A stretch of DNA of 64,000 nucleotides from Niveibacterium umoris (GTDB taxonomy: Bacteria > Pseudomonadota > Gammaproteobacteria > Burkholderiales > Rhodocyclaceae). Under the pieces are notes generated by a model, which did no database searches, was not told the origin of the DNA, and saw only the letters and a list, made by a program, of their open reading frames with translations. A program made the translations under genes and the position numbers. Shown here piece by piece: positions 1-9,732 of the stretch (positions are counted from its first letter, which is position 1; every line of letters starts with the position of its first letter). The DNA lies in the NCBI RefSeq assembly GCF_014197015.1, contig NZ_JACIET010000001.1, positions 1,116,001 to 1,180,000 on the forward strand. Direction: 5' to 3'.

Positions 1-2239
1 TACCCAGCACCCACGCCTGCTCTTCGGCGAGTTGTTTGGAAACGCGCCCCACCTCCCGGTCAAAGCCCTTGTAGTACCCATCGTAGGTATAAAGACCCGG
101 CACCCCCTTCGTGAGCGGCTGCCCGCTCTTGCGAATGAAGACCAGGGCCGCCGATGACCCTGCGGCGCGTTCGATCGTGAAATCCGGAATGTCGTTGCCT
201 ACGCCCTGACGCTTCAGGCGGCTATAGACCCGCGCCGGCAAGCTGAAGCCCAGCAGTTTGTTGCGCGCGTCAGCAATCAGTTGGGCGTTGGCAGGCAGTG
301 GCGACAGCACCGCGCCATCCGCAAACAGCGCATCCACATGGGCAGACAGTGCTTGGCGCTGGTCGGTGGTGGCTTCCTGCGGCAGGTTGCGCGACCAGTC
401 GAATGCTATCCACGCCTTCAGCGCATCGGCGTTGAAGTGCGCGGGTTGATTGAGCATCAGGTAGGTCTTGAGCGCCTCGTAGGTGTACTCAAGATTGTCG
501 GTCGTCAGGCTACCCCTCAACTGAGCCTCGACCCGGTTCGAGATCCGCGGCATCAGCGTGTCGCGCAAAAGACTGCGATAGGCCTGCTCGGCTGCTGCGT
601 CCAGCTTGTCGCCCTGCCCCAGACCGAAACCCATCGACATCGGTGATTCGCCACCCGGACGCGACGCCGTGTGTGCAACGCCCTTGACCCCCTCGATCAC
701 CGGCAACACGCCGAGGATGTCGTCGATCGGTGCCTTGTTCGCGTCGCCCACGATCGGCTTCAAGGCTGCCACCTTGGCATCGACCTCGCCGACGTATCCG
801 CTGTTTCCGATGTACGAAAGCGTCCAGGCCAGCAACAAGCCCAAGCTGATCAGCGCAACCGCACCAAAGGCCGCAAGACGGATCAGCCCCCGGTTGCGTT
901 CCCACTTGATGTTTGTCCCGCCAAGCCGCTGCTCGGCAAAGACTACCTCCCGAAGCAGGCGCGTCAGGAAGTAGCTCTTGCCGCTGCCGGCTTGCGGCGG
1001 CAGGACACGACGCTCAAGCCCGAAGGCGCCGCCGAGACTCGCCAGCACGCGGTCGATCGGGTTGCCTTCCTGCGTGCCGCTGGTGAAATAGACGCCGCGC
1101 ACCTGTAGCGGATGGTCGAAACCGGACGGCGCCAGCACCTTGTCGAGGAAGTCGCGCAGCAACTTGCCCGCCGCTGCGAACTGCTGCGGAAAGGCCGCGA
1201 TCAAGCCACGTCGCATCAGGTCACGTTCGGTTTGCAGGCGCTCGAGGAAAACCCGATCAATGCGCGACTGCAGACCGGCCAGGCGCTCGCTCAGCAGCGC
1301 CTCGGGCACGCCCTGCACATCCGGCGCAAAGGTCGTGCCCCACACCTGATCGCGGGCGTCCTTGCCGAGATCGCCGAAGAATTCCATGAAGCCGGCGATC
1401 AGGTCGGCCTTGGTTACCAGCACGTACACCGGCAAGCGAACGCCCAGTTCGGTGTAGAGCTCCTGTATGCGGGTGCGCAGTGCGGCCGCGTGCGCGGTGG
1501 CGGCGGCTTCGCTCTGTGTCAGAAGATCGCCGATGGAAACCGTCAGCAGCACGCCGTTGAGCGGCTGGCGTGGCCGGTGCTTCTTCAGCAGGCCAAGAAA
1601 GCCCTGCCACGCCGTGCGATCTGCTGACTGGTCGGAATCCTGCGTCGTGTAGCGGCCGGCGGTGTCGATCAATACCGCCTCGTCGGTGAACCACCAGTCG
1701 CAATTGCGGGTACCGCCAACGCCCTTGATCTGGTGCGTTCCGAGCTTGTCGGCGAGCGGGAAACGCAGGCCGGAGTTGATCAGCGCGGTGGTCTTGCCCG
1801 AACCCGGCGCGCCGATGAACACATACCACGGCAGTTCATACAGATAGCGGCTGGAGCCGATCGAGGCAAGGCGTGCAAACGCGCCGGCCTTCTTGTCCGC
1901 CCCAAGCTGGCTTTGCTTGAGAACCGCTACACCCTCGGCGAAGCGTTGCCGCAGCACCTGGACTTCCGGCGAGTCCGCTTCTCCTGCGGAATGACCGGCG
2001 ATGCCATCGAGCAGTTGTGCATTGGCCTTGCTCGCCTTCCATTTGCGGTAGGCAAATCGCCCGACCACGAACAGCACGACCAGCCCGATCAGGATCCAGC
2101 GGACCAGTGCCGGTTCAAGCGGCGCATGCCCGGCGATCGCGATCAGCGGGCCGATGAACCAGACCACCAGGGCAAATGCGATCAGCCCGAACAGGCCAAG
2201 CACCACCGGATGCAACAGCGCCTTGAAGAAGCTTTTCAT
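1..2239 (-). CDS. tssM: TssM/IcmF, type VI secretion inner-membrane protein (partial)
   Basis: Open frame from ATG at 2239 running off the left edge, about 746 residues visible; full TssM is usually 1100-1300, so the C-terminal periplasmic part is missing. Two hydrophobic segments lie near the N-terminus (about 10-35 and 45-65). A Walker A motif GAPGSGKT follows at residues 143-150, in a cytoplasmic GTPase-like domain, with a third membrane segment near residue 450. TssM forms the T6SS membrane complex with TssL and TssJ, spanning from the inner membrane to the outer-membrane lipoprotein. It starts 19 nt after the tssL stop, so the two are cotranscribed. Identity rests on the TssM topology, the Walker motif and the tssJ-K-L-M order. 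Confidence 0.93.
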   Translation of the reverse strand, partial: MKSFFKALLHPVVLGLFGLIAFALVVWFIGPLIAIAGHAPLEPALVRWILIGLVVLFVVGRFAYRKWKASKANAQLLDGIAGHSAGEADSPEVQVLRQRFAEGVAVLKQSQLGADKKAGAFARLASIGSSRYLYELPWYVFIGAPGSGKTTALINSGLRFPLADKLGTHQIKGVGGTRNCDWWFTDEAVLIDTAGRYTTQDSDQSADRTAWQGFLGLLKKHRPRQPLNGVLLTVSIGDLLTQSEAAATAHAAALRTRIQELYTELGVRLPVYVLVTKADLIAGFMEFFGDLGKDARDQVWGTTFAPDVQGVPEALLSERLAGLQSRIDRVFLERLQTERDLMRRGLIAAFPQQFAAAGKLLRDFLDKVLAPSGFDHPLQVRGVYFTSGTQEGNPIDRVLASLGGAFGLERRVLPPQAGSGKSYFLTRLLREVVFAEQRLGGTNIKWERNRGLIRLAAFGAVALISLGLLLAWTLSYIGNSGYVGEVDAKVAALKPIVGDANKAPIDDILGVLPVIEGVKGVAHTASRPGGESPMSMGFGLGQGDKLDAAAEQAYRSLLRDTLMPRISNRVEAQLRGSLTTDNLEYTYEALKTYLMLNQPAHFNADALKAWIAFDWSRNLPQEATTDQRQALSAHVDALFADGAVLSPLPANAQLIADARNKLLGFSLPARVYSRLKRQGVGNDIPDFTIERAAGSSAALVFIRKSGQPLTKGVPGLYTYDGYYKGFDREVGRVSKQLAEEQAWVLG

Positions 2240-2258
2240 CGGAAGACCTGTAGACGGT

Positions 2259-3572
2259 TCAGACCCCGCCTGCGGCGGGGAAGACGATGATTTCGACACG
2301 CCGGTTCTGCGCGCGCCCCTCGACGGATTCATTCGACGCGACCGGTTCGCTCTCCGCGCGCCCTTCGGTCTGGATTCGCTGCCCGCTGCCGATCTTCGGC
2401 GCCAGCGCTTCGCCCACCGCATCGGCGCGCGACTTCGAAAGGTGCCAGTTGGACGGGAAACGCGCCGAGCGGATCGGCCGGTTGTCGGTATGGCCGCGCA
2501 CCAGCACCGCGCCGCCGACCTTAGCCACCGCTGCGCCGACGCGGTCGAGGATCTCGACGAAACTGGGTGCGAGCGTTGCGCTGCCCGGCTCGAAAACGCC
2601 ATCGCCAAGGGCGGTAACGATGCTGCGGTCAGACAGGTCGCGCACCACGATGCGACCGGCCTTGATGTCGTCCTGCAGCAGGCTGGAGAGGCGGTCAGGC
2701 GCCTTGATTTCGACCTGCTTGGTCACCACCGCGGCCGGAGGTTTCACGTTGAGGGCAAGAATGTCGGAAAAGGTCGGGTCGGAACGCCGATTCAGCGCGA
2801 ACGACAACCCGGTGAACACAAGTGCGAGCACCAGCGCGGCAATCGCAGCAACCGCCCAGATCGGCACGCTGTCACGCAGTGGGGTTCGGCTGGTCGCAGT
2901 CGTACGCCACGCGGGCGAGAGTTCGCGATCGGGTTCGCCGCGCGCCTTCGCAAGCATTTGCGAGAGGCGCTCACGCACCTGATCGAGTTGCGCGCGACCG
3001 TTCTGAAGCACGCGATAGCGGCCTTCGAAGCCCAGGGAAAGGATCAGGTAGAACAGTTCCAGCAAGGGGCGATGCGCCTCCGGTTGCTCCGCCACCTTCG
3101 CGAGCAACTGGAACACCTTTTCGCCACCCCAGGCCTCGTTGTGGAACTGCACCAGCAGACTGCGCTGTGCCCAGATCTTTTCGCCCCAGGGCGTATTCGC
3201 CGCGGTCTCGTCGAGGAAGGTGCACAGCGCGTATCGACCTGCAACGACATGCTCGTTCAGGGCACCACGCGCCCGTGCACGGTTTTCGAATTCCTGCACC
3301 GCGCGCCCGAGCATGTCGCGCAGCCCGGAAGGATCGGGATGGGTCGCCTGCCGCAGCTGGGGAACCAGGTTCAACAGGGGTGTCGCCGCCGCCACGAGCG
3401 GATTCAGGCCGGTATCCCAGTCAAGCGCACCCAGTTCAACACGCTCGAAACGCCCCCCGCCGCCGAGAGAAGGCGCCCACGCTGGTGCTGGCGATGCCGC
3501 CCGCGCCCCCGGCGAAGGGATGATCAGGGTCCGGTCGGTGGGCATCTGCCCGAAGGGATCGTCTTGCGCCAT
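2259..3572 (-). CDS. tssL: TssL (DotU family) with C-terminal OmpA domain
   Basis: 437 residues, ATG at 3572. The N-terminal half is a DotU/TssL cytoplasmic domain (NPLVAAATPLLNL; later CTFLDETAANTPWG). A single membrane helix follows near residues 230-260 (WAVAAIAALVLALVF). The C-terminal third is an OmpA-like peptidoglycan-binding domain (VRGHTDNRPI, NWHLSKSRADAVGEAL, EGRAESEPV, RRVEIIV). TssL partners TssM in the inner membrane; the OmpA extension is known in 'evolved' TssL proteins and should anchor the complex to the cell wall. It lies between tssK (125 nt upstream) and tssM. Confidence 0.95.
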   Translation of the reverse strand: MAQDDPFGQMPTDRTLIIPSPGARAASPAPAWAPSLGGGGRFERVELGALDWDTGLNPLVAAATPLLNLVPQLRQATHPDPSGLRDMLGRAVQEFENRARARGALNEHVVAGRYALCTFLDETAANTPWGEKIWAQRSLLVQFHNEAWGGEKVFQLLAKVAEQPEAHRPLLELFYLILSLGFEGRYRVLQNGRAQLDQVRERLSQMLAKARGEPDRELSPAWRTTATSRTPLRDSVPIWAVAAIAALVLALVFTGLSFALNRRSDPTFSDILALNVKPPAAVVTKQVEIKAPDRLSSLLQDDIKAGRIVVRDLSDRSIVTALGDGVFEPGSATLAPSFVEILDRVGAAVAKVGGAVLVRGHTDNRPIRSARFPSNWHLSKSRADAVGEALAPKIGSGQRIQTEGRAESEPVASNESVEGRAQNRRVEIIVFPAAGGV

Positions 3573-3697
3573 CGCGTCTCACCCGTTTCCATGGGCATCG
3601 GATCGTCCCGATCGCCCCGAATTGTGTTGAACCCCTACTGCTGCCCAGCGAACCTCATCACACGCAAGGCCAGTGAAACCCTGTGAACGCTGAGCCT

Positions 3698-5035
3698 TTA
3701 GTTACGGATCGCCCAGAGCGACAGCTCAAGCCCGGGGAATTCGCCGGCCACATAAATGCCGAGGCCACCAGAGGACTCAAGCTGCTTCCACAGATCACCC
3801 GTCGCATCGAGTTCGAAATACGAGAACCCGGCGTGATAAGGCAATTGCCGTGGCGCCACCGGCAATGGCCGCAGGCCGATGCCCGGCAGTTGCAGGTTCA
3901 CCAGTTCGCGAATCCGTTCCACCGGCCCCAGCTTCGCTTGCGTCGGGAAGCGGCTGCGCAGCGCTTCCCCCGGCACCTGGGCATTGACCGCAAGCACGAA
4001 CCCGGCATGGCGCAGCAGACCGCGATCGGTGATCAGACCAACGTAGCGCCCCTGCTTGTGATCCTGCAGTTCGATCGGCACCGCGGTCTGTTCGAGTACT
4101 GTCGCCAGCGCCTTGCGGATCTCGCGCACCAGCGGCAGGAAGCACAGGTCGAGCGCGTCGTGCGCGTAAGCCGGGAACGCATCCGGGCGTCGTTCGGCGC
4201 GCGTGAGTGTGGCCAGTTCGCCGGCGAGTTCGAGCAATCGCTCGTGCAAGCGCTCGGGATGCAGCGCCGACAACTGTGCAAACTGGTCCAGCACCGGTTG
4301 ATGCCGGTTAGTCAGCACCAGGAAGAGGAAATCGGCAAATTCGGAGACGCCGCCCGCACCCGGCTGCGCCAGACGGCCCGCCAGCGCATCGCCCCGTTGG
4401 CGCAGCAGCGCGCAGACTTCCTTCAGATAGCCACTGAGTACGTTCGAGACTGCACACGACACCACCGGCGGCACATAGCCGCGATCGAGCAGCAGGCTGT
4501 TGTCCGGGCGCCGTTCGGCGACGCGGACGATGCCTATCCGCACGAATGCGTCGGTCAACGGGCCAGCCAGTTCGATACGCAAGCGCGGATGTCCCACTTC
4601 GACCGGCGCGGCCTGCGCATCGGCCGTGTGGGCGTCGAGCACCTGGGTCTCGGCAGGCTCATAGCGCGCCAGGCGTGTAGCGGCGTCGGCGGCACCCGAC
4701 ACTTCGATCGCCTGGGGCCGGCGTAGCGGTAAGGCGAGGCACACCAGTGCATCTTTCGTGTCAGGCGGAAAGTCCAGCGGCGGTGGCGCGAGATCCACGG
4801 CAGGGAAATCGAATGGCGTACCGTCAGGCAGTATGCCGCGCCCTTCGAGCAGCGCGACCTTGCCGGCCGCCAGCGCAGCCTCGTCAATGACGAGGTGAGA
4901 GAAGCCCCAGAAATGCGCATGGATACCGCGCGTGCGGGCCTCGACCCACCACTCGCCGTGACGGTCCTGCTGCTGGAAATGCTGGGGCTGAAGGAACAAG
5001 CCTTCGGACCAGACGACCTTGCTGTACCAGGACAT
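3698..5035 (-). CDS. tssK: TssK, type VI secretion baseplate protein
   Basis: 445 residues, the normal TssK length. The family N-terminus MSWYSKVVWSEGLFLQPQHF is present, followed by the typical body (LRPLPVAPRQLPYHAGFSYF near the C-terminus). The frame stays open upstream to a GTG at 5152, but that would overlap tssJ and the family consensus begins at 5035, so 5035 is the start. TssK is the trimeric baseplate adaptor linking the sheath/spike assembly to TssL/TssM. It lies 23 nt after the tssJ stop. Confidence 0.95.
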   Translation of the reverse strand: MSWYSKVVWSEGLFLQPQHFQQQDRHGEWWVEARTRGIHAHFWGFSHLVIDEAALAAGKVALLEGRGILPDGTPFDFPAVDLAPPPLDFPPDTKDALVCLALPLRRPQAIEVSGAADAATRLARYEPAETQVLDAHTADAQAAPVEVGHPRLRIELAGPLTDAFVRIGIVRVAERRPDNSLLLDRGYVPPVVSCAVSNVLSGYLKEVCALLRQRGDALAGRLAQPGAGGVSEFADFLFLVLTNRHQPVLDQFAQLSALHPERLHERLLELAGELATLTRAERRPDAFPAYAHDALDLCFLPLVREIRKALATVLEQTAVPIELQDHKQGRYVGLITDRGLLRHAGFVLAVNAQVPGEALRSRFPTQAKLGPVERIRELVNLQLPGIGLRPLPVAPRQLPYHAGFSYFELDATGDLWKQLESSGGLGIYVAGEFPGLELSLWAIRN

Positions 5036-5058
5036 CGCTCTCTTCCGGAACGGGGCGC

Positions 5059-5538
5059 TCAGGGCGCCGGAGTAATCGTGACGCGGTCGCGCAGTACCGA
5101 CACCTTGTAAGCCGTGGTCTTGTTCGCCGGTACCGGCACGACGGCGCGCCACTGCGTCTTGTTCGGATCACGAAAGGCGACGAACACACCCAGCGCCTTG
5201 GCCTCCTGCATTGGCGCCAACCGGCTGCTCACACTGTCACCCGGCCTGAGGGTGACCTCTTCTCGTGAAACCATTGTTGCGCCAAGCGCCTTTTCGTCGC
5301 CGTCGAACAGCGAGAAGAAGTCGGCGGCCTCGAACGGACCGGCATTGCCAAGCAGGTAGTAACGCACCACGACCGGTGTCGCCCGCCCCTTCGCGTCGGG
5401 GTTGACGCCGGCGTCGGCGGACACCGCGAGTTGCACGATGGTAGGTGGTGGCGGTGGCGCCAAGGCCTTTCCGCCACAGGCGGCGAGCATCAGGCAGAAA
5501 CCGGCAGACAGCAGACTTCTCTGTGTTACACGCATCAT
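5059..5538 (-). CDS. tssJ: TssJ/SciN outer-membrane lipoprotein
   Basis: 159 residues with a lipoprotein signal (SAGFCLMLAAC, Cys21 predicted as the lipidated residue). A proline run and a TssJ-type beta-sandwich follow (TIVQLAVSADAGVNPDAKGR, VVRYYLLGNAGPFEAADFFS). TssJ anchors TssM to the outer membrane. It is the first gene of the visible tssJ-K-L-M run. Two adjacent Met codons (5538 and 5535) are both possible starts. Confidence 0.92.
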   Translation of the reverse strand: MMRVTQRSLLSAGFCLMLAACGGKALAPPPPPTIVQLAVSADAGVNPDAKGRATPVVVRYYLLGNAGPFEAADFFSLFDGDEKALGATMVSREEVTLRPGDSVSSRLAPMQEAKALGVFVAFRDPNKTQWRAVVPVPANKTTAYKVSVLRDRVTITPAP

Positions 5539-5736
5539 GCAGAGTCACCCTCAGTGTGTTGCGTTCGTCATCGGCGCCTGCGGATTATCACGAGCCAGCG
5601 CCCGCGCTGCAACGACAGCTTGCAACGACAGTGAATACGGTCGCAGTCTCGGCGAAGTTTCTGGCGCCTTTGGCCGCGCAGTGCTACGAATCAGTGTGCG
5701 ATCAAGCTTCCATCGCACCAGGGAGGTCACAATCTC

Positions 5737-7038
5737 ATGGCAGACCATCACGGCGGATACCCGCACTTCCCCTCGATCGCCCGCAAACCCGGCCCGCTGA
5801 CGCTCTGGCTGCTCGCGCTCATTGCCGCTTGCGCAACCTCGACGCTACCAAAGGACTCCGCACCTGCGACCCCGGCACCGGCGCAGGCCGTGGTCGCGGC
5901 GCCCGCCCCGCAACCGCCCCCTCCGCCGCCCACGCCGGTTCCCTTCGAGCAGGCGATCGAGAAAGCTGCCACCGCGCTCTTCGGTAGCGTTGCGCCAGAC
6001 GCCGCAGGGGCGAAACGGCTGGTGGTGATCGATCCGCTGATCGACGGCATGACCGGCGAGCAGACGCAGGCTACCCGCCTGATGCAGACCCGACTATCCC
6101 GCATTGCAAAGGAACGTTACCCGCAGTTCGACGTGCAGCCTTTCAGCGTCGAGAACCTGCGGCGCAAACCGCTGGTCCTGATCGGGACATTCACGGGCAT
6201 CGACGGCCAAGGCCGCACGCAAGGCACCCGCGAGGCTTACCGGATCTGCCTCGCCCTCGCCGACCTCGACAGCCGCACGCTGGTCGGCAAGGGCGTCGCC
6301 CGCGCCAAGATGGAAGGTATCGACGTTACCCCGCTGGCTTATTTCCGGGACAGCCCCGCCTGGGCGCTCGATTCCGTCACCGAGGGCTACATCAAGACCT
6401 GCCAGGGCAGCCGGGTCGGCGATCCGATGGATGGCTTCTATGTTGCCCGCATCGTTTCGGCGGCGAGCGTGCAGCGGGCAATCGAAGCGTACGACGCCGG
6501 CCGTTACCTCGAATCGCTAGAGCACTACAGTGTCGCGATGCAGGCGGCCGCCGGCGACGAGTTGCGGATCCTCAACGGGGTGTACCTCGCCAATATGAAA
6601 CTCGGGCGCAAAGACGCCGCGAAGGTGGTATTCCAGCGCATCGTCGATTTCGGCCTCGAGCGCAAGCGCATGGCGGTACGCTTCCTGTTCAAACCCGGAT
6701 CGACCTCGTTTGTCACTGACCCGCAAGTCAGCAATGCCTACCCGGTCTGGCTGGCCGAACTGGCGAAGCGTTCCGCACAACGCAGCGCCTGCCTGGAAAT
6801 CGTCGGCCATACCAGCCGCAGCGGGCCCGAAGCACTCAATGAGCGGATCTCCGTCCTGCGGGCTGAAACCATCAAGCAGCGACTCGAGGCGCAAGCGCCG
6901 GAGCTGCGCACCCGCACCATCGCAAACGGCGTCGGATCGCGCGAAAACCTGGTCGGAAACGGGCGCGACGATGCCACCGATGCGCTCGATCGACGGGTGG
7001 TCTTCAAGGTCGTCGATTGCGCCGCGCCGACCGCCTGA
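5737..7038 (+). CDS. OmpA-family lipoprotein next to the T6SS cluster
   Basis: 433 residues. ATG at 5737 is preceded by GGGAGG. A lipoprotein signal ([12 protein letters not shown]) gives Cys32 as the lipidation site, followed by a Pro/Ala-rich linker. A middle region of unknown fold follows ([33 protein letters not shown]), then a TPR-like stretch near 240-300. A C-terminal OmpA-like domain closes the protein ([43 protein letters not shown]). It is divergent from tssJ across about 200 nt. Proteins of this kind often accompany T6SS clusters and may tie the machine to peptidoglycan; that role here is inferred from context. Confidence 0.85.
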   Translation: MADHHGGYPHFPSIARKPGPLTLWLLALIAACATSTLPKDSAPATPAPAQAVVAAPAPQPPPPPPTPVPFEQAIEKAATALFGSVAPDAAGAKRLVVIDPLIDGMTGEQTQATRLMQTRLSRIAKERYPQFDVQPFSVENLRRKPLVLIGTFTGIDGQGRTQGTREAYRICLALADLDSRTLVGKGVARAKMEGIDVTPLAYFRDSPAWALDSVTEGYIKTCQGSRVGDPMDGFYVARIVSAASVQRAIEAYDAGRYLESLEHYSVAMQAAAGDELRILNGVYLANMKLGRKDAAKVVFQRIVDFGLERKRMAVRFLFKPGSTSFVTDPQVSNAYPVWLAELAKRSAQRSACLEIVGHTSRSGPEALNERISVLRAETIKQRLEAQAPELRTRTIANGVGSRENLVGNGRDDATDALDRRVVFKVVDCAAPTA

Positions 7039-7137
7039 GCCAAGCATCACCACCAGCAGCCCTTCTCACCGCGGATCGGTCTCCCGATCCGCCCCTCACG
7101 GGTTTCGCCGCTGGGCGAAGTCCGATTCACATCCGCT

Positions 7138-7166
7138 GTAAGAAATTGGCGCCTCGCGCTGTCTAC
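7138..7166 (+). promoter_or_regulatory. ECF-sigma-like promoter of the first bufferin operon
   Basis: GTAAGAA (7138-7144), 16-bp spacer, GTCTAC (7161-7166), 63 nt before the bufA1 start. The same boxes with the same spacer recur before the second bufferin operon at 9733. The shape (AA-containing -35 with a short CGTC/GTCT-like -10) fits an ECF sigma factor. Bufferin operons in Caulobacter are under an ECF sigma factor. No ECF gene is present in the window. Confidence 0.7.
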
Positions 7167-7229
7167 CGGGACAGTTGCCCGCTGCTGCATCCCGCAGCAG
7201 CACCGGCACACCTTCTCAGGAGCCTAACC

Positions 7230-7538
7230 ATGAACACCAAATCGTCCGCCCGTCCGGTCACTGCACTCTGCATCGCCGCCGCACTGGGCTTCGCCGTATC
7301 CCAAACGACAGCTGCAGCGGAATCCGCCAGTGACAAGGAGAAGTGCTTCGGCGTCGCCCTCAAGGGCAAGAACGACTGCGCCGCGGGCGCAGGCACCAGT
7401 TGCGCCGGCACCTCGAAGGTCGACTTCCAAGGCGAATCCTGGAAGTACGTACCGAAGGGCACCTGCGAAAAGACCGCTTCGCCGACCTCGCCGACCGGCT
7501 TCGGTCAGCTCAAGGCCTTCAAGGCAAAGAAGGTCTGA
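7230..7538 (+). CDS. bufA1: BufA1-type bufferin precursor (DUF2282)
   Basis: 102 residues. ATG at 7230 is set by AGGAG at 7218-7222 and a classical signal peptide ending near [13 protein letters not shown]; the frame is open further upstream but without a leader. The mature part has four cysteines (39, 50, 58, 79) in the DUF2282 pattern [23 protein letters not shown]. Bufferins are exported RiPPs whose cysteines are modified by a DUF692 enzyme to bind copper in the periplasm. Here the precursor heads an operon with exactly those partners (DUF692, DUF2063, DoxX). Family assignment is firm; copper as the inducer is inferred. Confidence 0.93.
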   Translation: MNTKSSARPVTALCIAAALGFAVSQTTAAAESASDKEKCFGVALKGKNDCAAGAGTSCAGTSKVDFQGESWKYVPKGTCEKTASPTSPTGFGQLKAFKAKKV

Positions 7539-7545
7539 GCCAGCG

Positions 7546-8436
7546 ATGAGCGCGACGCCCCCGATCGGCGCATGCCCGACCCCTGCCAGCCTGCCGGTCG
7601 GTGCAGGCATCGGGCTCAAGGCGCAGCACTTCGCGGACGCCCGGAATGCCCCAACACAGCCGGCATTCTTCGAAGTGCACGCCGAAAATCACCTCGGCGC
7701 CGGGGGGCCGTCACATCGCATGCTGGAGTGGGTGCGGCGCGATCATGGCCTGTCGATACACGGTGTCGGCCTCTCGATCGGCGGGCCCGGCCCGCTTGAT
7801 CGTGAGCACCTCGCGCGCATCGCACAGTTGGTCGCGCGGCACCAGCCCGACGCGTTTTCCGAGCATCTGGCCTGGTCCAGCCACGGCGGCGAGTTCTTCA
7901 ACGACCTGCTGCCCTTGCCCTACAACCGCGCCACCCTTGAACGTGTCTGCGCCCACGTAGTGCAGGTGCAAGATGCCCTCGGCCGCGCGATCCTGCTGGA
8001 GAACCCGTCCACTTATGTCGAGTTCGCATCCAGTTCGTTCAGCGAAGCCGACTTCATCTCGGAAGTCGTCAAACGCACCGGATGCGGCCTGCTGCTTGAT
8101 GTCACCAACTTTCACGTCTCGTGCACCAACCACGCGCGCGACCCATGGGCTTGCATCCAGGCGATGCCGCTCGAAGCGGTGGGCGAAATCCACCTCGCAG
8201 GCTTTGCACCGGACAGCGACGACGCCGGCGCACCGCTGCTGATCGACGCGCATGACCGCGCCGTAGTAGCCGAGGTGTGGTCGCTCTACCACCGGGTGCT
8301 TGATCGGATCGGCCCGACGCCGACGCTGATCGAGTGGGACAACGACCTGCCCGCTTACAGCCGCCTGCTGGACGAGGCTGCCGTGATCAAGCGCTGCCTT
8401 GCGCCCGCAAGTCACCCACAAGAAGCGGCCGCATGA
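7546..8436 (+). CDS. bufB1: BufB1, DUF692 multinuclear iron oxidative enzyme (MNIO)
   Basis: 296 residues; ATG at 7546 lies 8 nt after the bufA1 stop. It has the TIM-barrel DUF692 signature: FFEVHAENHLG, LSIHGVGLSIGG, FSEHLAWSSHGG, ILLENPSTYVEF, LLLDVTNFHVSCTNH, EIHLAGF, IDAHDRAV, LIEWDNDLP. The His, Asp, Asn and Glu residues in these motifs are the family's iron ligands. MNIO enzymes convert precursor cysteines, in bufferins to thiooxazole-type groups. In the family the partner DUF2063 protein (next gene) delivers the precursor. The cluster motif reads DVTN where the second copy (bufB2) has DVNN. Confidence 0.93.
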   Translation: MSATPPIGACPTPASLPVGAGIGLKAQHFADARNAPTQPAFFEVHAENHLGAGGPSHRMLEWVRRDHGLSIHGVGLSIGGPGPLDREHLARIAQLVARHQPDAFSEHLAWSSHGGEFFNDLLPLPYNRATLERVCAHVVQVQDALGRAILLENPSTYVEFASSSFSEADFISEVVKRTGCGLLLDVTNFHVSCTNHARDPWACIQAMPLEAVGEIHLAGFAPDSDDAGAPLLIDAHDRAVVAEVWSLYHRVLDRIGPTPTLIEWDNDLPAYSRLLDEAAVIKRCLAPASHPQEAAA

Positions 8437-9191
8437 ACAGCGTAGACGCCTTCGCCGCCGGACTGCGCGACATATCGCACCCGGCGCCAGCCGACCTGCG
8501 TTGCTGGCACGGTGGCAGCACCGCGCGACGCTTCGCGGTGTACCGGAACAACCGCGCAGCATCGCTGATCGCCGGGCTGGAAGATGCCTTCCCGGTCACG
8601 CGCGAACTGGTGGGTCAGGATTGCTTCCGCGCGCTGGCCTCGGGCTTCATCGAAGCCCATCCGCCGCGCTCGCCAGCATTGTTCGAGTATGGCGACGCGC
8701 TGCCCGACTTCATTGGCGACATCGACGCGCTCAAGCCATATCCCTACCTGTCCGATGTCGCCCGCCTCGAACGGTTGCGGGTGGTGGCCTGGCACGCGGC
8801 CGATGCACAGGCGTTGAAGCCCGCGGACTTCGCCGCCTGCCTCGCGGACGTCGAAACCCTTCCGGTCCTGAAGTTCCGCATGCTGCCCTCGTTCGCACTG
8901 CTCGAATCGGACTGGGCTGTGTACGCGATCTGGGCTTCGCACCAGGGCGACGACCCGATGACGGGCGTGCAGGTCGATCGCCCGGAGACGGTCGCCGTCG
9001 TTCGCCCGTACGACGACATCCACCTGCACCTGTTCGACGCCGGCACCGCAGCGCTGATCGGCGCGCTCGCGGCCGGCGAGACACTCGGCGCGTCGATCGC
9101 GCTCGCCAGTACAACCGACCCTGAATTCGAACTCGGTACCGCGCTGACACGCCTGATCGCGTGTCAATGCGTGGCTGCCATTACCTCATGA
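8433..9191 (+). CDS. bufC1: BufC1, DUF2063 precursor-binding partner of MNIO
   Basis: 252 residues. ATG overlaps the bufB1 stop (ATGA), indicating translational coupling. The DUF2063 N-terminal pattern is clear: RFAVYRNNRAASLIAGLEDA, FPVTRELVGQDCFRALASGF, then PPRSPALFEYG. DUF2063 proteins bind the precursor leader and present it to the DUF692 enzyme. Its paralogue bufC2 lies at 11010. No membrane segment or signal is seen, so it is expected in the cytoplasm. Confidence 0.9.
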   Translation: MNSVDAFAAGLRDISHPAPADLRCWHGGSTARRFAVYRNNRAASLIAGLEDAFPVTRELVGQDCFRALASGFIEAHPPRSPALFEYGDALPDFIGDIDALKPYPYLSDVARLERLRVVAWHAADAQALKPADFAACLADVETLPVLKFRMLPSFALLESDWAVYAIWASHQGDDPMTGVQVDRPETVAVVRPYDDIHLHLFDAGTAALIGALAAGETLGASIALASTTDPEFELGTALTRLIACQCVAAITS

Positions 9192-9205
9192 CTGGAGTCA
9201 GCACC

Positions 9206-9715
9206 ATGCCGCAACCCTCACGCTTGCGCGGTCTCGTCGACAAGGCGATAGACCTCGCCGGAAAGATCCCGGACAGCGCCATTGCCGCCCTTGGCCGTTT
9301 TTCGGTCGCCGCCATCTTCTGGAAGTCGGGGCAGACCAAGGTTGAAGGCTTCTCGATCGACCTGATCGAGCGCAGTTTCAGCATCGGTCTGCCGCATCTC
9401 TCCGCCTCGGCGGTGGATCTGTTCCGCGACGAGTATCACCTCCCGCTGCTCGATCCAGCCCTTGCCGCAACTGCGGCCGCGTTTGCCGAGCACTTCTTTC
9501 CGGTTCTGCTGCTGCTCGGGCTTGGCACCCGCTTCGCCGCGCTGGCACTGTTCGGCATGACGATGGTGATCGAGGTGTTCGTCTATCCGGACGCTTACCC
9601 GACTCATGGCGTGTGGGCGACCGTATTGCTGTTCCTGATCGCGCGTGGCGGTGGTGTGCTGTCGCTGGACCACCTGATCGCGCGTCGCGCCTCGATGTCT
9701 GTCGTAACCCGATAA
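9206..9715 (+). CDS. DoxX-family membrane protein of the bufferin operon
   Basis: 169 residues. ATG at 9206 has GGAG at 9194-9197; an in-frame ATG at 9188 has no better ribosome site. Several hydrophobic segments are visible (ALGRFSVAAIFWKSG, ALAATAAAFAEHFFPVLLLL, FAALALFGMTMVIEVFVY, ATVLLFLIARGGG), matching DoxX, a four-helix inner-membrane family. DoxX proteins commonly close BufA1-type operons; their exact role (redox or export step) is not settled. It begins 14 nt after the bufC1 stop. Confidence 0.88.
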   Translation: MPQPSRLRGLVDKAIDLAGKIPDSAIAALGRFSVAAIFWKSGQTKVEGFSIDLIERSFSIGLPHLSASAVDLFRDEYHLPLLDPALAATAAAFAEHFFPVLLLLGLGTRFAALALFGMTMVIEVFVYPDAYPTHGVWATVLLFLIARGGGVLSLDHLIARRASMSVVTR

Positions 9716-9732
9716 ATTTCTGCGGGCGCGAC